From assembly GCF_001552195.1 (NCBI RefSeq), contig NZ_BCQS01000005.1:124001-188000 (forward strand): 64,000 nt of DNA. The letters are read 5' to 3'. The DNA comes from Actinomadura latina NBRC 106108 (GTDB lineage Bacteria > Actinomycetota > Actinomycetes > Streptosporangiales > Streptosporangiaceae). Both the position numbers and the translations under genes were made by a program. Below the pieces are notes generated by a model. The model worked only from the letters and a program-made list of their open reading frames with translations. It was not told where the DNA came from and did not search any database. This document shows positions 28,500 through 39,500 of the stretch, one piece after another (positions within the stretch are counted from its first letter, which is position 1; the number at the start of each line of letters is the position of its first letter).

Positions 28500-31400
28500 T
28501 CAGCCTAGGCAGGACGGGCCCAGGAGTTGTTTCAGGTCGCCCATCAGGGCCGGGGACGGCGCCACGCGGAGCCGGTCGTCCAGGCGGACGACCGTCGTGC
28601 GCGGGCCGTTCTGCAGGTGCAGGTGGACCTCGGCCGTGCCGGGATGGGTGATCAGCACTTCCTTCAGGCGCGACACGGTGGGAGGCGTGCAGCGGCCCAG
28701 CGGCATCGTGACCGAGAGCGGCCCGGTAGCGTCGGTGACGGTGAGGTCGGGCTGGGTGACCTCCATCGCGATGATCTTCGCGACGTCCTCGCGGCGGTCG
28801 AGCCTGCCCTTGACGATCAGGATGGCGTCCTCGGCGAGCAGCGTGGAGCACAGCTGGTAGGCCGACGGGAAGCACAGCACCTCGATCGAGCCGGCCAGGT
28901 CCTCCAGCTGGAACATCGCCCACGAGTTGCCCTGCTTGGTGACCTTGCGCTGGAGGCCGGAGAGCAGGCCGGCCACGATGACGATCTGGCCGTCCGGCCG
29001 CTCGCCCTCGTTCAGCGACGCGATCGTGCAGTCGGCCTCGCGCTCCAGGATGTGCTCGACGCCGAGCAGCGGGTGGTCGGAGACGTACAGGCCGAGCATC
29101 TCCCGCTCGAACGCGAGCAGGGTGGTCTTGTCCCACTCCTCGCCCTCGGGGATCGCGACGGTGAACGCGTCCTCGCCGCCGTCGTCCTCCAGCGCGCCGA
29201 ACAGGGAGTCCTGGCCGATGGCCTCCTTGCGCTTGATGTCGATGACCGAGTCGATGGCCTGCTCGTGCACCATCAGCAGCGCCTTGCGCTGGTGGTCCAG
29301 CTCGTCGAACGCGCCGGCCTTGATCAGCGACTCCACGACCCGCTTGTTGCACACCTGCGGCGGGACCTTGTCGAGGAAGTCGTTGAAGTCGGTGTAGGCG
29401 CCCTTCTCCTTGCGGGCGGCGACGATCCCGTCCACCACGTTGTGGCCGACGTTGCGGACCGCCGACAGCCCGAACCGGATCTCGGTGTCGCCCAGCGGGG
29501 TGAAGTCCGCCTCGGACGTGTTGACGTCCGGCGGCAGGACCTTCAGGCCCATCCGGCGGCACTCCGACAGGTAGAGGGCGCTCTTGTCCTTGTCGTCGCC
29601 GACGGACGTCAGCAGGCCCGCCATGTACTCGGCCGGGTAGTTCGCCTTGAGGTACGCCGTCCAGTAGGAGACGAGCCCGTACGCGGCGGAGTGCGCCTTG
29701 TTGAACGCGTAGTCGGAGAACGGGACGAGGATGTCCCACAGCGTCTTCACGGCCTCCTTGGAGAAGCCGTTGTCGATCATGCCCTGCTCGAAGCCGACGA
29801 ACTGCGCGTCCAGCTCGGCCTTCTTCTTCTTGCCCATGACGCGGCGGAGCAGGTCCGCCTTGCCGAGCGTGTAGCCCGCCACCTTCTGCGCGATCGCCAT
29901 GACCTGCTCCTGGTAGACGATCAGGCCGTAGGTGGTGTCGAGGATCTCCCTGAGCGGCTCCTCCAGCTCCGGGTGGATCGGGGTGATCTCCTGCTGGCCG
30001 TTCTTGCGGAGCGCGTAGTTGGTGTGGGAGTTCGCGCCCATCGGGCCGGGCCGGTACAGGGCGCCGACGGCGGAGATGTCCTCGAAGTTGTCCGGCTTCA
30101 TCAGCCGCAGCAGCGAGCGCATCGGGCCGCCGTCGAACTGGAACACGCCGAGGGTGTCGCCGCGCGCGAGCAGGTCGTAGGTCGGCTGGTCGTCCAGCGG
30201 GAGGCCGAGCAGGTCGACGTCGACGCCCTTGTTCTTCTTGATGCCCTTCAGGGCGTCGTCGATGATCGTCAGGTTCCGCAGGCCGAGGAAGTCCATCTTC
30301 AGCAGGCCGAGCGTCTCGCAGGTCGGGTAGTCGAACTGCGTGATGATCGCGCCGTCGGCGTCCCGGCGCATGATCGGCACGTGGTCGGTGATCGTCTCGC
30401 CGGACATGATGATCCCGGCGGCGTGCACCCCGGTCTGCCGGATCAGGCCCTCCAGGCCCTGCGCCAGATCCATGATCTGCTTGACGTCGGTCTCTTCCTC
30501 GTACAGCTTGCGCAGCTCGCCCGCCTCGCCGTGGCGCGGGTGCTTGTCGTCGAAGATGCCCGACAGCGGGATGTCCTTGCCCATCACCGCGGGCGGGAAC
30601 GCCTTGGAGATCCGGTCGCCGAGCGCGTACGGGAAGCCGAGGACGCGGCCCGCGTCCTTGATCGCGGCCTTCGCCTTGATGGTGCCGAAGGTGGCGATGA
30701 ACGACACCTTGTCGGCGCCCCACTTGTCCGTCGTGTACTTGATGACCTCGGCGCGCCGGTCTTCAGGGAAGTCGATGTCGATGTCGGGCATGGACGCGCG
30801 CTCGGGGTTCAGGAACCGCTCGAAGATCAGCCCGTGCGGGATCGGGTCGAGGTCGGTGATCCCCATCGCGTAGGCGATCAGCGAGCCGGCGGCGGACCCC
30901 CGCCCCGGCCCGACGAGGATGCCGTTCTCCTTGGCCCACATGATGAAGTCGGCGACGACGAGGAAGTAGGACGGGTACCCCTTGCCGAGGATGACGCCCA
31001 TCTCGTACTCGGCCTGCTCCTTGTACCCGTCCGGGAGGCCGTCGGGGAAGCGGCGCTCCAGGCCCTTCCAGACCTCCTTGCGGAACCAGCTCTCCTCCGT
31101 CTCGCCCTCGGGGACGGGGAAGCGGGGGCTGAGGTCGCGGTACTCGAACATCCCCGCCGGGTCGACCTTCTCCGCGACGAGGAGGGTGTTCTTGCAGCCT
31201 TCGAGCCAGATGGCGGACGAGTCGATGCCGCGCATCTCGTCCGCCGTCTTGAGGTAGTAGCCGGACCCGTCGAACCGGAACCGGTCGGGGTCGGCGAGCT
31301 GCTTGCCCACCTGGACGCACAGCAGCGCGTCGTGCGCGGTGGCCTCCGACTCGTGCGTGTAGTGGGAGTCGTTGGTCACGACCGGCGGGATGTTCAGCTT

Positions 31401-32030
31401 CTTGCTGATCTCGATCAGGCCGTCGCGGACGCGGCGCTCGATGTCCAGCCCGTGGTCCATCAGCTCGAGGAAGTAGTTGTCCTTGCCGAGGATGTCCTGG
31501 AACGTGGCGGCGGCCTTCAGCGCCTCGTCGAACTGGCCGAGCCGCAGCCGCGTCTGGATCTTGCCGGACGGGCAGCCGGTGGTGCCCATGACGCCCTCGG
31601 CGTGCTCGGCGAGCAGCTCCTCGTCCATGCGCGCGTACTTGAACACGAAGCCCTCGGTGTACGCGCGGCTCGACAGCTTGAACATGTTGTGCAGGCCGGC
31701 CCTGTTCCGAGCCCACAGCGTCATGTGGTTGATCAGCCCGCCGCCGGAGACGTCGTCGCGCTTCTGGCTCGGCTCGCCCCACTGGACCTTCTTCTTGTGG
31801 TAGCGCGATTCCGGCGCCATGTACGCTTCGATCCCGATGATGGGGGTGACCCCGGCGGCCGTCGCCTGCTTGTGGAAGTCGTAGGCGCCGTGCATGTTGC
31901 CGTGGTCGGTCATGGCGATCGCCGGCATCTTCTGGCGGTCGACCTCTTCGAACATCTGCTTCAGCCGGGCGGCTCCGTCGAGCATGGAGTACTCGGTATG
32001 GACGTGCAGATGAACGAAAGAGTCGGCCAT
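28500..32030 (-). CDS. dnaE: DNA polymerase III alpha subunit
   Basis: Replicative DNA polymerase. 1176 residues, DnaE1 size: PHP domain at the N-terminus ([22 protein letters not shown]), palm with [11 protein letters not shown] and the catalytic [13 protein letters not shown], helix-hairpin and OB region ([19 protein letters not shown]), and a short C-terminal domain. ATG 32030 ([11 protein letters not shown]) is preferred; AGGAGG lies ten bases upstream, while the frame stays open to 32084. Confidence 0.97.
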   Translation of the reverse strand: MADSFVHLHVHTEYSMLDGAARLKQMFEEVDRQKMPAIAMTDHGNMHGAYDFHKQATAAGVTPIIGIEAYMAPESRYHKKKVQWGEPSQKRDDVSGGGLINHMTLWARNRAGLHNMFKLSSRAYTEGFVFKYARMDEELLAEHAEGVMGTTGCPSGKIQTRLRLGQFDEALKAAATFQDILGKDNYFLELMDHGLDIERRVRDGLIEISKKLNIPPVVTNDSHYTHESEATAHDALLCVQVGKQLADPDRFRFDGSGYYLKTADEMRGIDSSAIWLEGCKNTLLVAEKVDPAGMFEYRDLSPRFPVPEGETEESWFRKEVWKGLERRFPDGLPDGYKEQAEYEMGVILGKGYPSYFLVVADFIMWAKENGILVGPGRGSAAGSLIAYAMGITDLDPIPHGLIFERFLNPERASMPDIDIDFPEDRRAEVIKYTTDKWGADKVSFIATFGTIKAKAAIKDAGRVLGFPYALGDRISKAFPPAVMGKDIPLSGIFDDKHPRHGEAGELRKLYEEETDVKQIMDLAQGLEGLIRQTGVHAAGIIMSGETITDHVPIMRRDADGAIITQFDYPTCETLGLLKMDFLGLRNLTIIDDALKGIKKNKGVDVDLLGLPLDDQPTYDLLARGDTLGVFQFDGGPMRSLLRLMKPDNFEDISAVGALYRPGPMGANSHTNYALRKNGQQEITPIHPELEEPLREILDTTYGLIVYQEQVMAIAQKVAGYTLGKADLLRRVMGKKKKAELDAQFVGFEQGMIDNGFSKEAVKTLWDILVPFSDYAFNKAHSAAYGLVSYWTAYLKANYPAEYMAGLLTSVGDDKDKSALYLSECRRMGLKVLPPDVNTSEADFTPLGDTEIRFGLSAVRNVGHNVVDGIVAARKEKGAYTDFNDFLDKVPPQVCNKRVVESLIKAGAFDELDHQRKALLMVHEQAIDSVIDIKRKEAIGQDSLFGALEDDGGEDAFTVAIPEGEEWDKTTLLAFEREMLGLYVSDHPLLGVEHILEREADCTIASLNEGERPDGQIVIVAGLLSGLQRKVTKQGNSWAMFQLEDLAGSIEVLCFPSAYQLCSTLLAEDAILIVKGRLDRREDVAKIIAMEVTQPDLTVTDATGPLSVTMPLGRCTPPTVSRLKEVLITHPGTAEVHLHLQNGPRTTVVRLDDRLRVAPSPALMGDLKQLLGPSCLG

Positions 32031-32238
32031 GTGCGCTGCGCCTCCTGCTCGTCGCATGCGACCGCCCACGTGGCCTGCCGGCACGTGGTGGCGTTATCGG
32101 TCCCGGGGGAAGATCGTCAACCCGGGCGGACGCCGGGATGACGCGGTCCTGAGAGCCTAACCCGCATCGGGGGCCCCACGCGCCCCGACTCGCCCGATCC
32201 CCGCGGCGTCTCAGCACGTGGGACGTCCTGTCCGGAGT

Positions 32239-32267
32239 TTGGCGCGCAGGGCGGCACGGCATACCAT
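32239..32267 (+). promoter_or_regulatory. Promoter of the chorismate mutase-azlCD operon
   Basis: TTGGCG, 17 bases, TACCAT (32262-32267), then seven bases to the GTG of a leader frame. This is one of the best -35/-10 pairs in the window. Confidence 0.6.
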
Positions 32268-32274
32268 CGGAACC

Positions 32275-32340
32275 GTGGAACGTCGCCTCTTCAGGTTTAC
32301 GCGGCCGGCTCCGGGCGAGCCGGTCGCAGCCGCGACCTGA
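32275..32340 (+). CDS. Candidate leader peptide, 21 residues, two Phe codons
   Basis: GTG frame reading VERRLFRFTRPAP and on to TGA at 32340, starting where transcription should start (leaderless). It has Phe codons TTC and TTT at positions 6 and 8. The 3' half of the frame forms the left arm (32302-32315) of a perfect 14-bp stem whose right arm is 32349-32362, directly before the terminator at 32363. The layout is that of an attenuator sensing Phe-tRNA or translation, but a mutually exclusive antiterminator is not obvious. Confidence 0.45.
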   Translation: MERRLFRFTRPAPGEPVAAAT

Positions 32341-32362
32341 GCGACGACCCCGGAGCCGGCCG

Positions 32363-32391
32363 AGGCGAAGCCCCCATCGGGCTTCGCCTTT
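32363..32391 (+). terminator. Intrinsic terminator in the chorismate mutase leader
   Basis: 11-bp perfect stem AGGCGAAGCCC/GGGCTTCGCCT with a five-base loop, then TTTCCC. It lies about 85 bases before the structural gene and would stop transcription unless countered. It stacks directly on a 14-bp stem (32302-32362). Confidence 0.7.
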
Positions 32392-32475
32392 CCCATGGAC
32401 GTCCACCGTCAGGCGCGGCCCCGGGCACCGAACCTCCCCCTGCGCGGCCCGCCGCGGCATGAGAGGGAACCCGAC

Positions 32476-32868
32476 ATGCACGACCAAGTGATCGACCCTG
32501 CCACCGGCCCTGCCACCGGCCCTGCCACCGGCCACAGGGCCACCGGCCGCCCCGCACGCGGCGCGCCGGACGAGCTGCGCGTCGCGCTGCCGGACGCCGC
32601 CGCGCTCACCGGCCTGGGCGAGGCCAGGGCCGCGATCGACGCGATCGACGCCGCCCTCGCCGCGCTGCTGGAGCGGCGCGCCGCCGTGGCCGCCGCCGTC
32701 CAGCGGCTCAAGCCCGTCGGCGGCCACGCCGGCCGCGACGCCGGCCGGGAGCGGGAGATCGTCGAGGCCATGGCCGTGCACGCCCCCTCCCTCGGGCCGG
32801 ACCGGCTCGCCCGCATCATGAACGCGGTCATCGAGGCGGGCCTGGACGCGGCCGAAGCGCGCCGGTGA
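32476..32868 (+). CDS. Chorismate mutase (AroQ type)
   Basis: Converts chorismate to prephenate toward Phe and Tyr. 130 residues: an N-terminal 45-residue tail with three PATG repeats, then a short AroQ helical bundle (RAAIDAIDAALAALLERR, AVQRLK, REREIVEAM, IMNAVIEAGL), small like the secreted-free actinobacterial type, with no signal peptide. ATG 32476 has GAGAGGGA at eight bases. Overlaps azlC by GTGA; preceded by the attenuator-like leader. Confidence 0.85.
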   Translation: MHDQVIDPATGPATGPATGHRATGRPARGAPDELRVALPDAAALTGLGEARAAIDAIDAALAALLERRAAVAAAVQRLKPVGGHAGRDAGREREIVEAMAVHAPSLGPDRLARIMNAVIEAGLDAAEARR

Positions 32869-33566
32869 GCGAGGCCGAGACCGCGGCGGGGACGGACGGG
32901 GGCGCGCGGGCCGCGGCCGTCCGGGACGGGCTGAGCGTGGGCATCGCCGTGGGCGTGTCCGGGCTCGCGTTCGGGGCGGCGGCGGTCACCGCGGGCCTCA
33001 CGGTCGCGCAGGCGTGCGTCCTGAGCCTGGTGACGTTCACCGGCGCGTCCCAGTTCGCGCTGGCGGGTGTGATCGGCGGGGGCGGCGGGCTGGTCGCCGG
33101 GACGCTCGGCGCGGTCCTGCTCGGCGGGCGCAACGCCCTCTACGGGATGCGGCTCGCCCGGACGCTGGCGGTGCGCGGGTGGCGCCGGCTCGTCACCGCG
33201 CACGCCGTGATCGACGAGACCGCCGCCGTCGCCACCGCGCGGCGCGACCCGGCGGCGGCCCGCGCGGGGTTCTACACCACCGCGATCAGCCTGTACCTGG
33301 CGTGGAACGCCACCACGCTGCTGGGCGCGGCCGGCACGGCCCGGCTCGGCGACCCGGACGCCGTCGGCCTGGACGTCCTCGGCCCGGCGGCGTTCCTGGC
33401 GCTGCTGTGGCCGCGCCTGAGGGAGGGGCGGAGCGCGGCGCGGGTCGCGGTGGCGGCGGCCGTGATCGCGGTCGCGGCGACGCCGGTGCTGCCGCCCGGC
33501 GTCCCGGTCATGCTGGCCGCCGCGGCCGCGCTGCCCGCCCTGATCGGGAGGAGGGGGACGCCGTGA
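32865..33566 (+). CDS. azlC: AzlC family amino-acid exporter, large subunit
   Basis: 233 residues with six or so membrane helices; family segments VGVSGLAFGAAAV, VTFTGASQFA and GGRNALYGMRLA. With AzlD it forms an exporter for branched-chain amino acids in characterised cases. Start GTG overlaps the chorismate mutase stop, so here it is coupled to an aromatic-pathway gene; substrate specificity is therefore open. Confidence 0.9.
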   Translation: MSEAETAAGTDGGARAAAVRDGLSVGIAVGVSGLAFGAAAVTAGLTVAQACVLSLVTFTGASQFALAGVIGGGGGLVAGTLGAVLLGGRNALYGMRLARTLAVRGWRRLVTAHAVIDETAAVATARRDPAAARAGFYTTAISLYLAWNATTLLGAAGTARLGDPDAVGLDVLGPAAFLALLWPRLREGRSAARVAVAAAVIAVAATPVLPPGVPVMLAAAAALPALIGRRGTP

Positions 33567-33874
33567 GCGTGTGGATCGCGGTGATCGCGACCGGGCTCGG
33601 CTGCTACGCGCTCAAGCTCGGCGGGCTCGTCACCCCGCCGCGGATCCTGGACGACCCGCGGGTGCGCCGGTTCACCGAGCTGGTGCCGGTGGCGCTGCTG
33701 ACCGCGCTGATCGCCGTCCAGGCGCTCGCCGACGGCACGTCCCTGGACTTCGACCCGGCCCGGCTGGCCGGCCTCGGCGCGGCCGTCGCCGCGCTCCTGC
33801 TGCGCGCGCCGTTCCTCGTGGTACTGATCGCCGCCGCCGCCGTCACCGCCGGGCTGCGCCTGCTCGGCCTGTAG
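33563..33874 (+). CDS. azlD: AzlD family amino-acid exporter, small subunit
   Basis: 103 residues, four short membrane helices (VWIAVIATGLGCYALKLGG; LVPVALLTALIAVQALAD; the last is APFLVVLIAAAAVTAGLRL). Partner of AzlC, overlapping it by GTGA. Its stop lies three bases from the stop of the convergent rluD gene. Confidence 0.88.
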   Translation: MSVWIAVIATGLGCYALKLGGLVTPPRILDDPRVRRFTELVPVALLTALIAVQALADGTSLDFDPARLAGLGAAVAALLLRAPFLVVLIAAAAVTAGLRLLGL

Positions 33875-33877
33875 CGG

Positions 33878-34809
33878 TCAGGACTCGGCCTCGACGATCT
33901 CCAGGGCGCGGGCCAGGTCGTCCGGGTACGGGCTCTCGAACTCCACCCAGCCGCCCGTGGCGGGGTGCTCGAACCCCAGCCGGGCGGCATGCAGCCACTG
34001 CCGCTTCAGGCCGAGCCGCGCCGCCAGCGTCGGGTCGGCGCCGTACGCCATGTCGCCCGCGCACGGATGCCGGATCGCGGACATGTGCACCCGGATCTGG
34101 TGGGTGCGCCCCGTCTCCAGGTTGATGTCGAGCAGCGTCGCCGCCCGGAACGCCTCCACCGTGTCGTAGTGGGTGACCGACGGCTTGCCGCCCGCCACGA
34201 CCGCGAACCGCCCGTCGCCGGACGGATGCCGGTCGATCGGCGCGTCGACCGTCCCCCGGAAGGGGTCCGGATGGCCCTGCACGAGCGCCCGGTAGCGCTT
34301 GTCGACGCGGCGTTCCTTGAACGCCCGCTTGAGCCGCGAGTACGCGAGCTCGCTCTTCGCCACGACCATCGCGCCGGTGGTGTTGGCGTCCAGCCGGTGC
34401 ACGATGCCCTGCCGCTCGGACGCGCCGCTGGTCGCGATCGTGTGCCCGGCGCCGAGCAGCCCGCCGAGGACGGTCGGGCCCGTCCAGCCGGTGGTGGGGT
34501 GGGCGGCGACGCCGATCGGCTTGTTCACCACGACGATGTCGTCGTCCTCGTACAGGATGCCCATCCCCGGGACGGGCTCGGCGACCGGCGCGGGCGGCGC
34601 GGGCGGCGGCGGGAGCGTGACCTCCAGCCAGGCCCCGGCCTGCAGCCGCTCGGACTTGGTGGCCACCTCGGCGCCGTCCAGCAGGACGTCCCCGGCGGCG
34701 ACGATCTCGGCGGCGCTGCTCCGGGACAGGCCGAACAGCCGGGCCAGTGCGGCGTCGACGCGCTCGCCCTCCAGGCCGTCCGGCACGTGGAGGCTGCGGA
34801 CCTCCCCCA

Positions 34810-34810
<1 letters not shown>
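33878..34810 (-). CDS. rluD: RluA/RluD family 23S rRNA pseudouridine synthase
   Basis: Isomerises uridines in 23S rRNA. 310 residues: N-terminal S4-like RNA-binding domain ([21 protein letters not shown]) and RluA catalytic domain with the catalytic Asp in [18 protein letters not shown], plus [13 protein letters not shown]. Start ATG shares a base with the lspA stop (TGATG), the common actinobacterial lspA-rluD arrangement. Confidence 0.94.
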
Positions 34811-35465
<655 letters not shown>

Positions 35466-35493
<28 letters not shown>

Positions 35494-36017
35494 GTCACAC
35501 ACAGGGTCGCACGCGGGAAGACCTGAAGTCGCGCCTTGCCGATCGGCCTGGCGCAGGACTCGCAGGTTCCGTACGTGCCGGCGTCCATCCGCTGGACGGC
35601 CCGCTCGATCTGGGCGAGCAGGTCCCGTGAATTGTAGGCCAGGGAGAGCTCATGCTCGCGCTCGTACGTCTTGGCGCCGGCGTCGGCCTGGTCGTCGCCG
35701 GCCCCGTCGCTGGCGTCGCCCTCGGCGATCTGGCTGGCGGACGCGGCGATCTCGGCGCGCAGCCCCTCGATCTGCTCCTGCAGCCCGGCCCGCACCTCGG
35801 CGAGCTCCGCGGCCGTCCAGCGGTGCTCCCCCTCGCGCACCGGCAGCTCCGCCGCCCTGGCCGCCTTCCCCCCGGCCCGCCCGGCCCGCCCGCCCGGTTT
35901 GGCGGGGGTCTTCGCGGCGGGCGTCTTGCCCCGGGTCTTGCTCGCGGGCTTCCCGGCGGGCGGCTTCCCCGCGGCCGGCTTCCCCGCGGGCAGGGTGTCC
36001 TTCGTCGCGCCGGCCAT
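35466..36017 (-). CDS. TraR/DksA-type zinc-finger protein with basic tail
   Basis: 183 residues. The N-terminal ~55 residues are Lys/Pro/Ala/Gly-rich with [13 protein letters not shown] repeats; then a coiled-coil segment ([19 protein letters not shown]) and a C-terminal zinc finger [13 protein letters not shown]...CVTC (two CxxC pairs). DksA relatives bind RNA polymerase; the catalytic role here is inferred. ATG 36017 has GGGAGG upstream; ATG 36065 with GGGGG is an alternative start. Head of the dksA-lspA-rluD operon. Confidence 0.88.
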
Positions 36018-36248
36018 GTCGGCCTCCCTCGCGCTGATCGCCTCGACGGGCAGTGCGGGCAGCATAAGTCCCCCTTCTCGGGCGCGGTAAACAACCTGGG
36101 CGGTGGTACCGACCGCTTATGCCCGGTCGGCGATCGGCCGGAAACCCCGCGGCGAGGCGCGGGATCGCAAAGGAACGGCACGGCGCCCGCCGGGCCGGGC
36201 GGGCGGCGAAGGGGAAGAGGACGGCGCGCGGGTGCGTTAAAGTGCAGA

Positions 36249-36530
36249 CGAGCAGTCGCACGGCAGGCCCTGATGGGGACACCTGCCGCCGAACGCGGCC
36301 ATGAGCGACCCGGGGACGGTGCGAGCCCGGGGGCGAGCCCGGCGGTCTGATCACCCCTGAGCCGCCGGAAGAACCGCCCGCGAACCCGGTGTCCCGGTCC
36401 GCGGGCGCGGTAGACCCGGCAGCCGAGACTCGAACGAAGCGGGCCGTGCCGTCCGGCGCGGTCAAGGAGGGTGGTACCGCGGGGCCGCGCGCCTCGTCCC
36501 TCCGGTCAACGTCTGACGTCGATCCGGAGG
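36249..36530 (+). promoter_or_regulatory. T-box leader of ileS (translational type)
   Basis: Contains the T-box core AGGGTGGTACCGCG (36468-36481). A specifier-loop candidate ATC (Ile, followed by A) is at 36350-36352, in the loop of a CGGCGG/CCGCCG hairpin. CCTCCGG (36499-36505) pairs exactly with CCGGAGG (36524-36530), which carries the ileS ribosome site, so uncharged tRNA(Ile) is expected to free translation. A TAAAGT -10 (36238-36243) places the 5' end near 36249; the 5' limit is approximate. Confidence 0.85.
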
Positions 36531-36539
36531 TCCGCCATC

Positions 36540-39500
36540 GTGAGCCGAGGTTTTCGGCCGCTGCCCGCGCAGGTCGATCTGCCCGCCCTGGAGCGGGACA
36601 TGCTGCGCCGCTGGCAGGAGAACAAGGTCTTCGAGCGGTCGCTGGAGCGCACCGCGTCCGGTGAGCCCTGGGTGTTCTACGAGGGGCCCCCCACCGCCAA
36701 CGGCATGCCGGGCGTCCACCACGTCGAGGCCCGCGTGTTCAAGGACGTCTTCCCCCGCTTCAAGACCATGAAGGGCCACCACGTCCCCCGCAAGGCCGGC
36801 TGGGACTGCCACGGGCTGCCCGTCGAGGTCGCCGTGGAGAAGGAGCTCGGCCTCACCGGCAAGAAGGACATCGAGGAGTACGGCGTCGCGGAGTTCAACG
36901 CCCGCTGCCGCGAGTCGGTCCTGCGCCACGTGGACGCGTTCGAAGAGATGACCGAGCGCATGGGGTACTGGGTCAACACCGACCAGGCCTACCGCACGAT
37001 GGACCCCGAGTACGTCGAGGCCGTCTGGTGGTCGCTGAAGCAGGTGTTCGACAAGGGCCTGCTGTTCAGCGACTTCCGCATCACCCCGTACTGCCCGCGC
37101 TGCGGGACGGGCCTGTCCGACCACGAACTGGGCCAGCCCGGCGGGTACGAGACGGTGTCCAGCCCGTCGGTGTACGTGCGGATGCCCGTCACGTCCGGTC
37201 CGCTCGCCGAGATGGGCGCCGCGCTGCTCATCTGGACGACGACACCGTGGACGCTGGTGTCGAACACCGCCGTCGCCGTCCACCCCGACGTCACTTACGT
37301 CGCGGCCCGGCCGGCGGGGTCGGACGAGGTGCTCGTCGTCGCCGAGCCCCTGGTCGACGAGGTTCTCGGTGAGGGCGCCGGGCGGCTCGCCACGTTCCAG
37401 GGCGCCGAGCTGGAGCGGACGACCTACCGGCGGCCCTTCGACCTGGTCGACATCCCCGACTCGCACTACGTCGTGCTGGGCGACTACGTCACCGTCGAGG
37501 ACGGCACCGGGCTCGTCCACCAGGCGCCCGCGTTCGGCGGCGACGACATGGCGGTCTGCAAGCGGTACGGGATGCCGATCGTCAACCCGATCGGGCCGGA
37601 CGGGCGCTTCCTGCGCGAGGTGCCCCTGGTCGGCAACAAGTTCTTCAAGGACGCCGACGAGCCCCTCACCGACGACCTGCGCGCGCGCGGGCTGCTGTTC
37701 CGCGGCGGGCACTTCGACCACAGCTACCCGCACTGCTGGCGCTGCCACACGCCGCTGCTCTACTACGCGCTCCCCGCCTGGTACATCCGCACCACGCAGA
37801 TCAAGGACCGGCTGCTGGAGGAGAACGAGAAGACCAACTGGTACCCCGAGACGGTCAAGCACGGCCGGTACGGGGAGTGGCTGCGCAACAACGTCGACTG
37901 GTCGTTGTCCCGCAGCCGCTACTGGGGCACGCCCCTGCCGCTGTGGGTCTGCGGTGGCGACGAGGACCACGTCACCTGCGTCGGGTCCCTGAAAGAACTG
38001 GGCGAGCTGGCCGGGCGGGATCTGTCCGCACTCGACCCCCACCGGCCGTATGTGGACGACGTCACGTTCCCCTGCCCGCACTGCGGGACGGAGGCGCGCC
38101 GCGTCCCCGACGTCATCGACGCCTGGTACGACTCGGGGTCGATGCCGTTCGCGCAGTGGGGCGCCCCCCACCGCAACAACGAGGTCTTCGAGAACTCCTA
38201 CCCGGCCCAGTACATCTGCGAGGCCCAGGACCAGACCCGCGGCTGGTTCTACTCCCTCATGGCCGTCGGGACCCTCGTGTTCGACCGGTCGTCCTACGAG
38301 AACGTCGTGTGCCTCGGGCTGATCCTCGCCGAGGACGGCCGGAAGATGAGCAAGCACCTCGGCAACGTGCTCCGGCCCATCCCGCTGATGGACGAGCACG
38401 GCGCCGACGCGGTGCGCTGGTTCATGGCCGCCAGCGGGCTGCCCTGGGCGTCCCGCCGCGTCGGGCACGGCGCCCTGGAGGAGATCGTCCGCAAGGTCCT
38501 CCTCACGTACTGGAACACCGCGTCGTTCTTCGTCCTGTACGCGAACGCGGCGCAGGCGCAGGGCCGCGCCTGGACGCCGGACCGGCTTTCCGAGGCCCCG
38601 GCCCCGGCCGACCGCCCCCTCCTGGACCGCTGGGCGCTCGCCGAGCTGCACCGCACCGTCCGCGAGGTCGACACGGCGCTGGAGGAGTTCGACACGGCGC
38701 GCGCGGGCCGGTGCCTCTCGCAGTTCGTGGACGACCTGTCCAACTGGTACGTGCGGCGCTCCCGGCGGCGTTTCTGGGAGGGCCCGGAGACCCCGGAGGG
38801 CTCGGCCGCGTTCGCGACGCTGTACGAGTGCCTGGAGACCCTCACCCGGTTGATGGCGCCGATGGTGCCGTTCATCACCGACCACGTGTGGGACGTCATC
38901 CGGCCGGAGGACGGCCCCGAGTCGGTGCACCTGGCCGACTGGCCCGCCGTCGACGAGAGCCTCGTGGACGAGGCCCTGACCGCCCAGATGGCCCTCGTCC
39001 GGCGGCTGGTCGAGCTCGGCCGGTCGGCGCGGGCCGCGAGCGGCGTCCGGACCCGCCAGCCGCTCGGCCGCGCCCTGGTCGGCGCGCCCGGCTGGGCGTC
39101 GCTGCCCGGGCAGCTGCGGGAGCAGATCTCCGCGGAGCTGAACGTCCAGGCGTTCGAGGAGCTGTCCTCGATCGGCGGCGACCTGGTCGAGTACGAGGTC
39201 AAGCCGAACTTCCGGGAACTGGGCAAGCGCTACGCCAAGGACACCCCGAAGGTCGCCAAGGCGATCACGTCGGCCGACGCGGCGACGCTGGTACGGGCGC
39301 TGCGCGCGGGTGACGCGGAAGTGGCCGCCGCGGGCCTCGGCACGGTGCCCCTGTCGGCGGACGACGTGATCGTCACCGAGCGGCCGCGCAGCGGCTGGGC
39401 GGTGGAGAGCGCCGCCGGCGAGACCGTCGCGCTCGACCTGACCGTCACGCCCGAGCTGCGCCGCGCGGGACTGGTGCGGGAGGCCGTCCGGCTCGTCCAG

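Noticed and set aside
28527..32141. A 1204-codon open frame on the plus strand opposite dnaE
   Set aside because: Its residues are the mirror pattern of high-GC dnaE codons (Arg/Val/Asp/Leu-rich, no domain), while the minus frame is clearly DnaE. The same holds for long frames opposite ileS (36462-39788), the trp cluster (1809-4091) and the mur genes.
32395..32475. Extended N-terminus for chorismate mutase from ATG 32395
   Set aside because: The ATG lies just past the terminator without a ribosome site, whereas ATG 32476 has GAGAGGGA at proper spacing.
36099..36115. GGTGGTACCG resembling a second T-box core
   Set aside because: It lacks the rest of the conserved core and any specifier stem upstream; it lies in the dksA upstream region and appears to be chance similarity.
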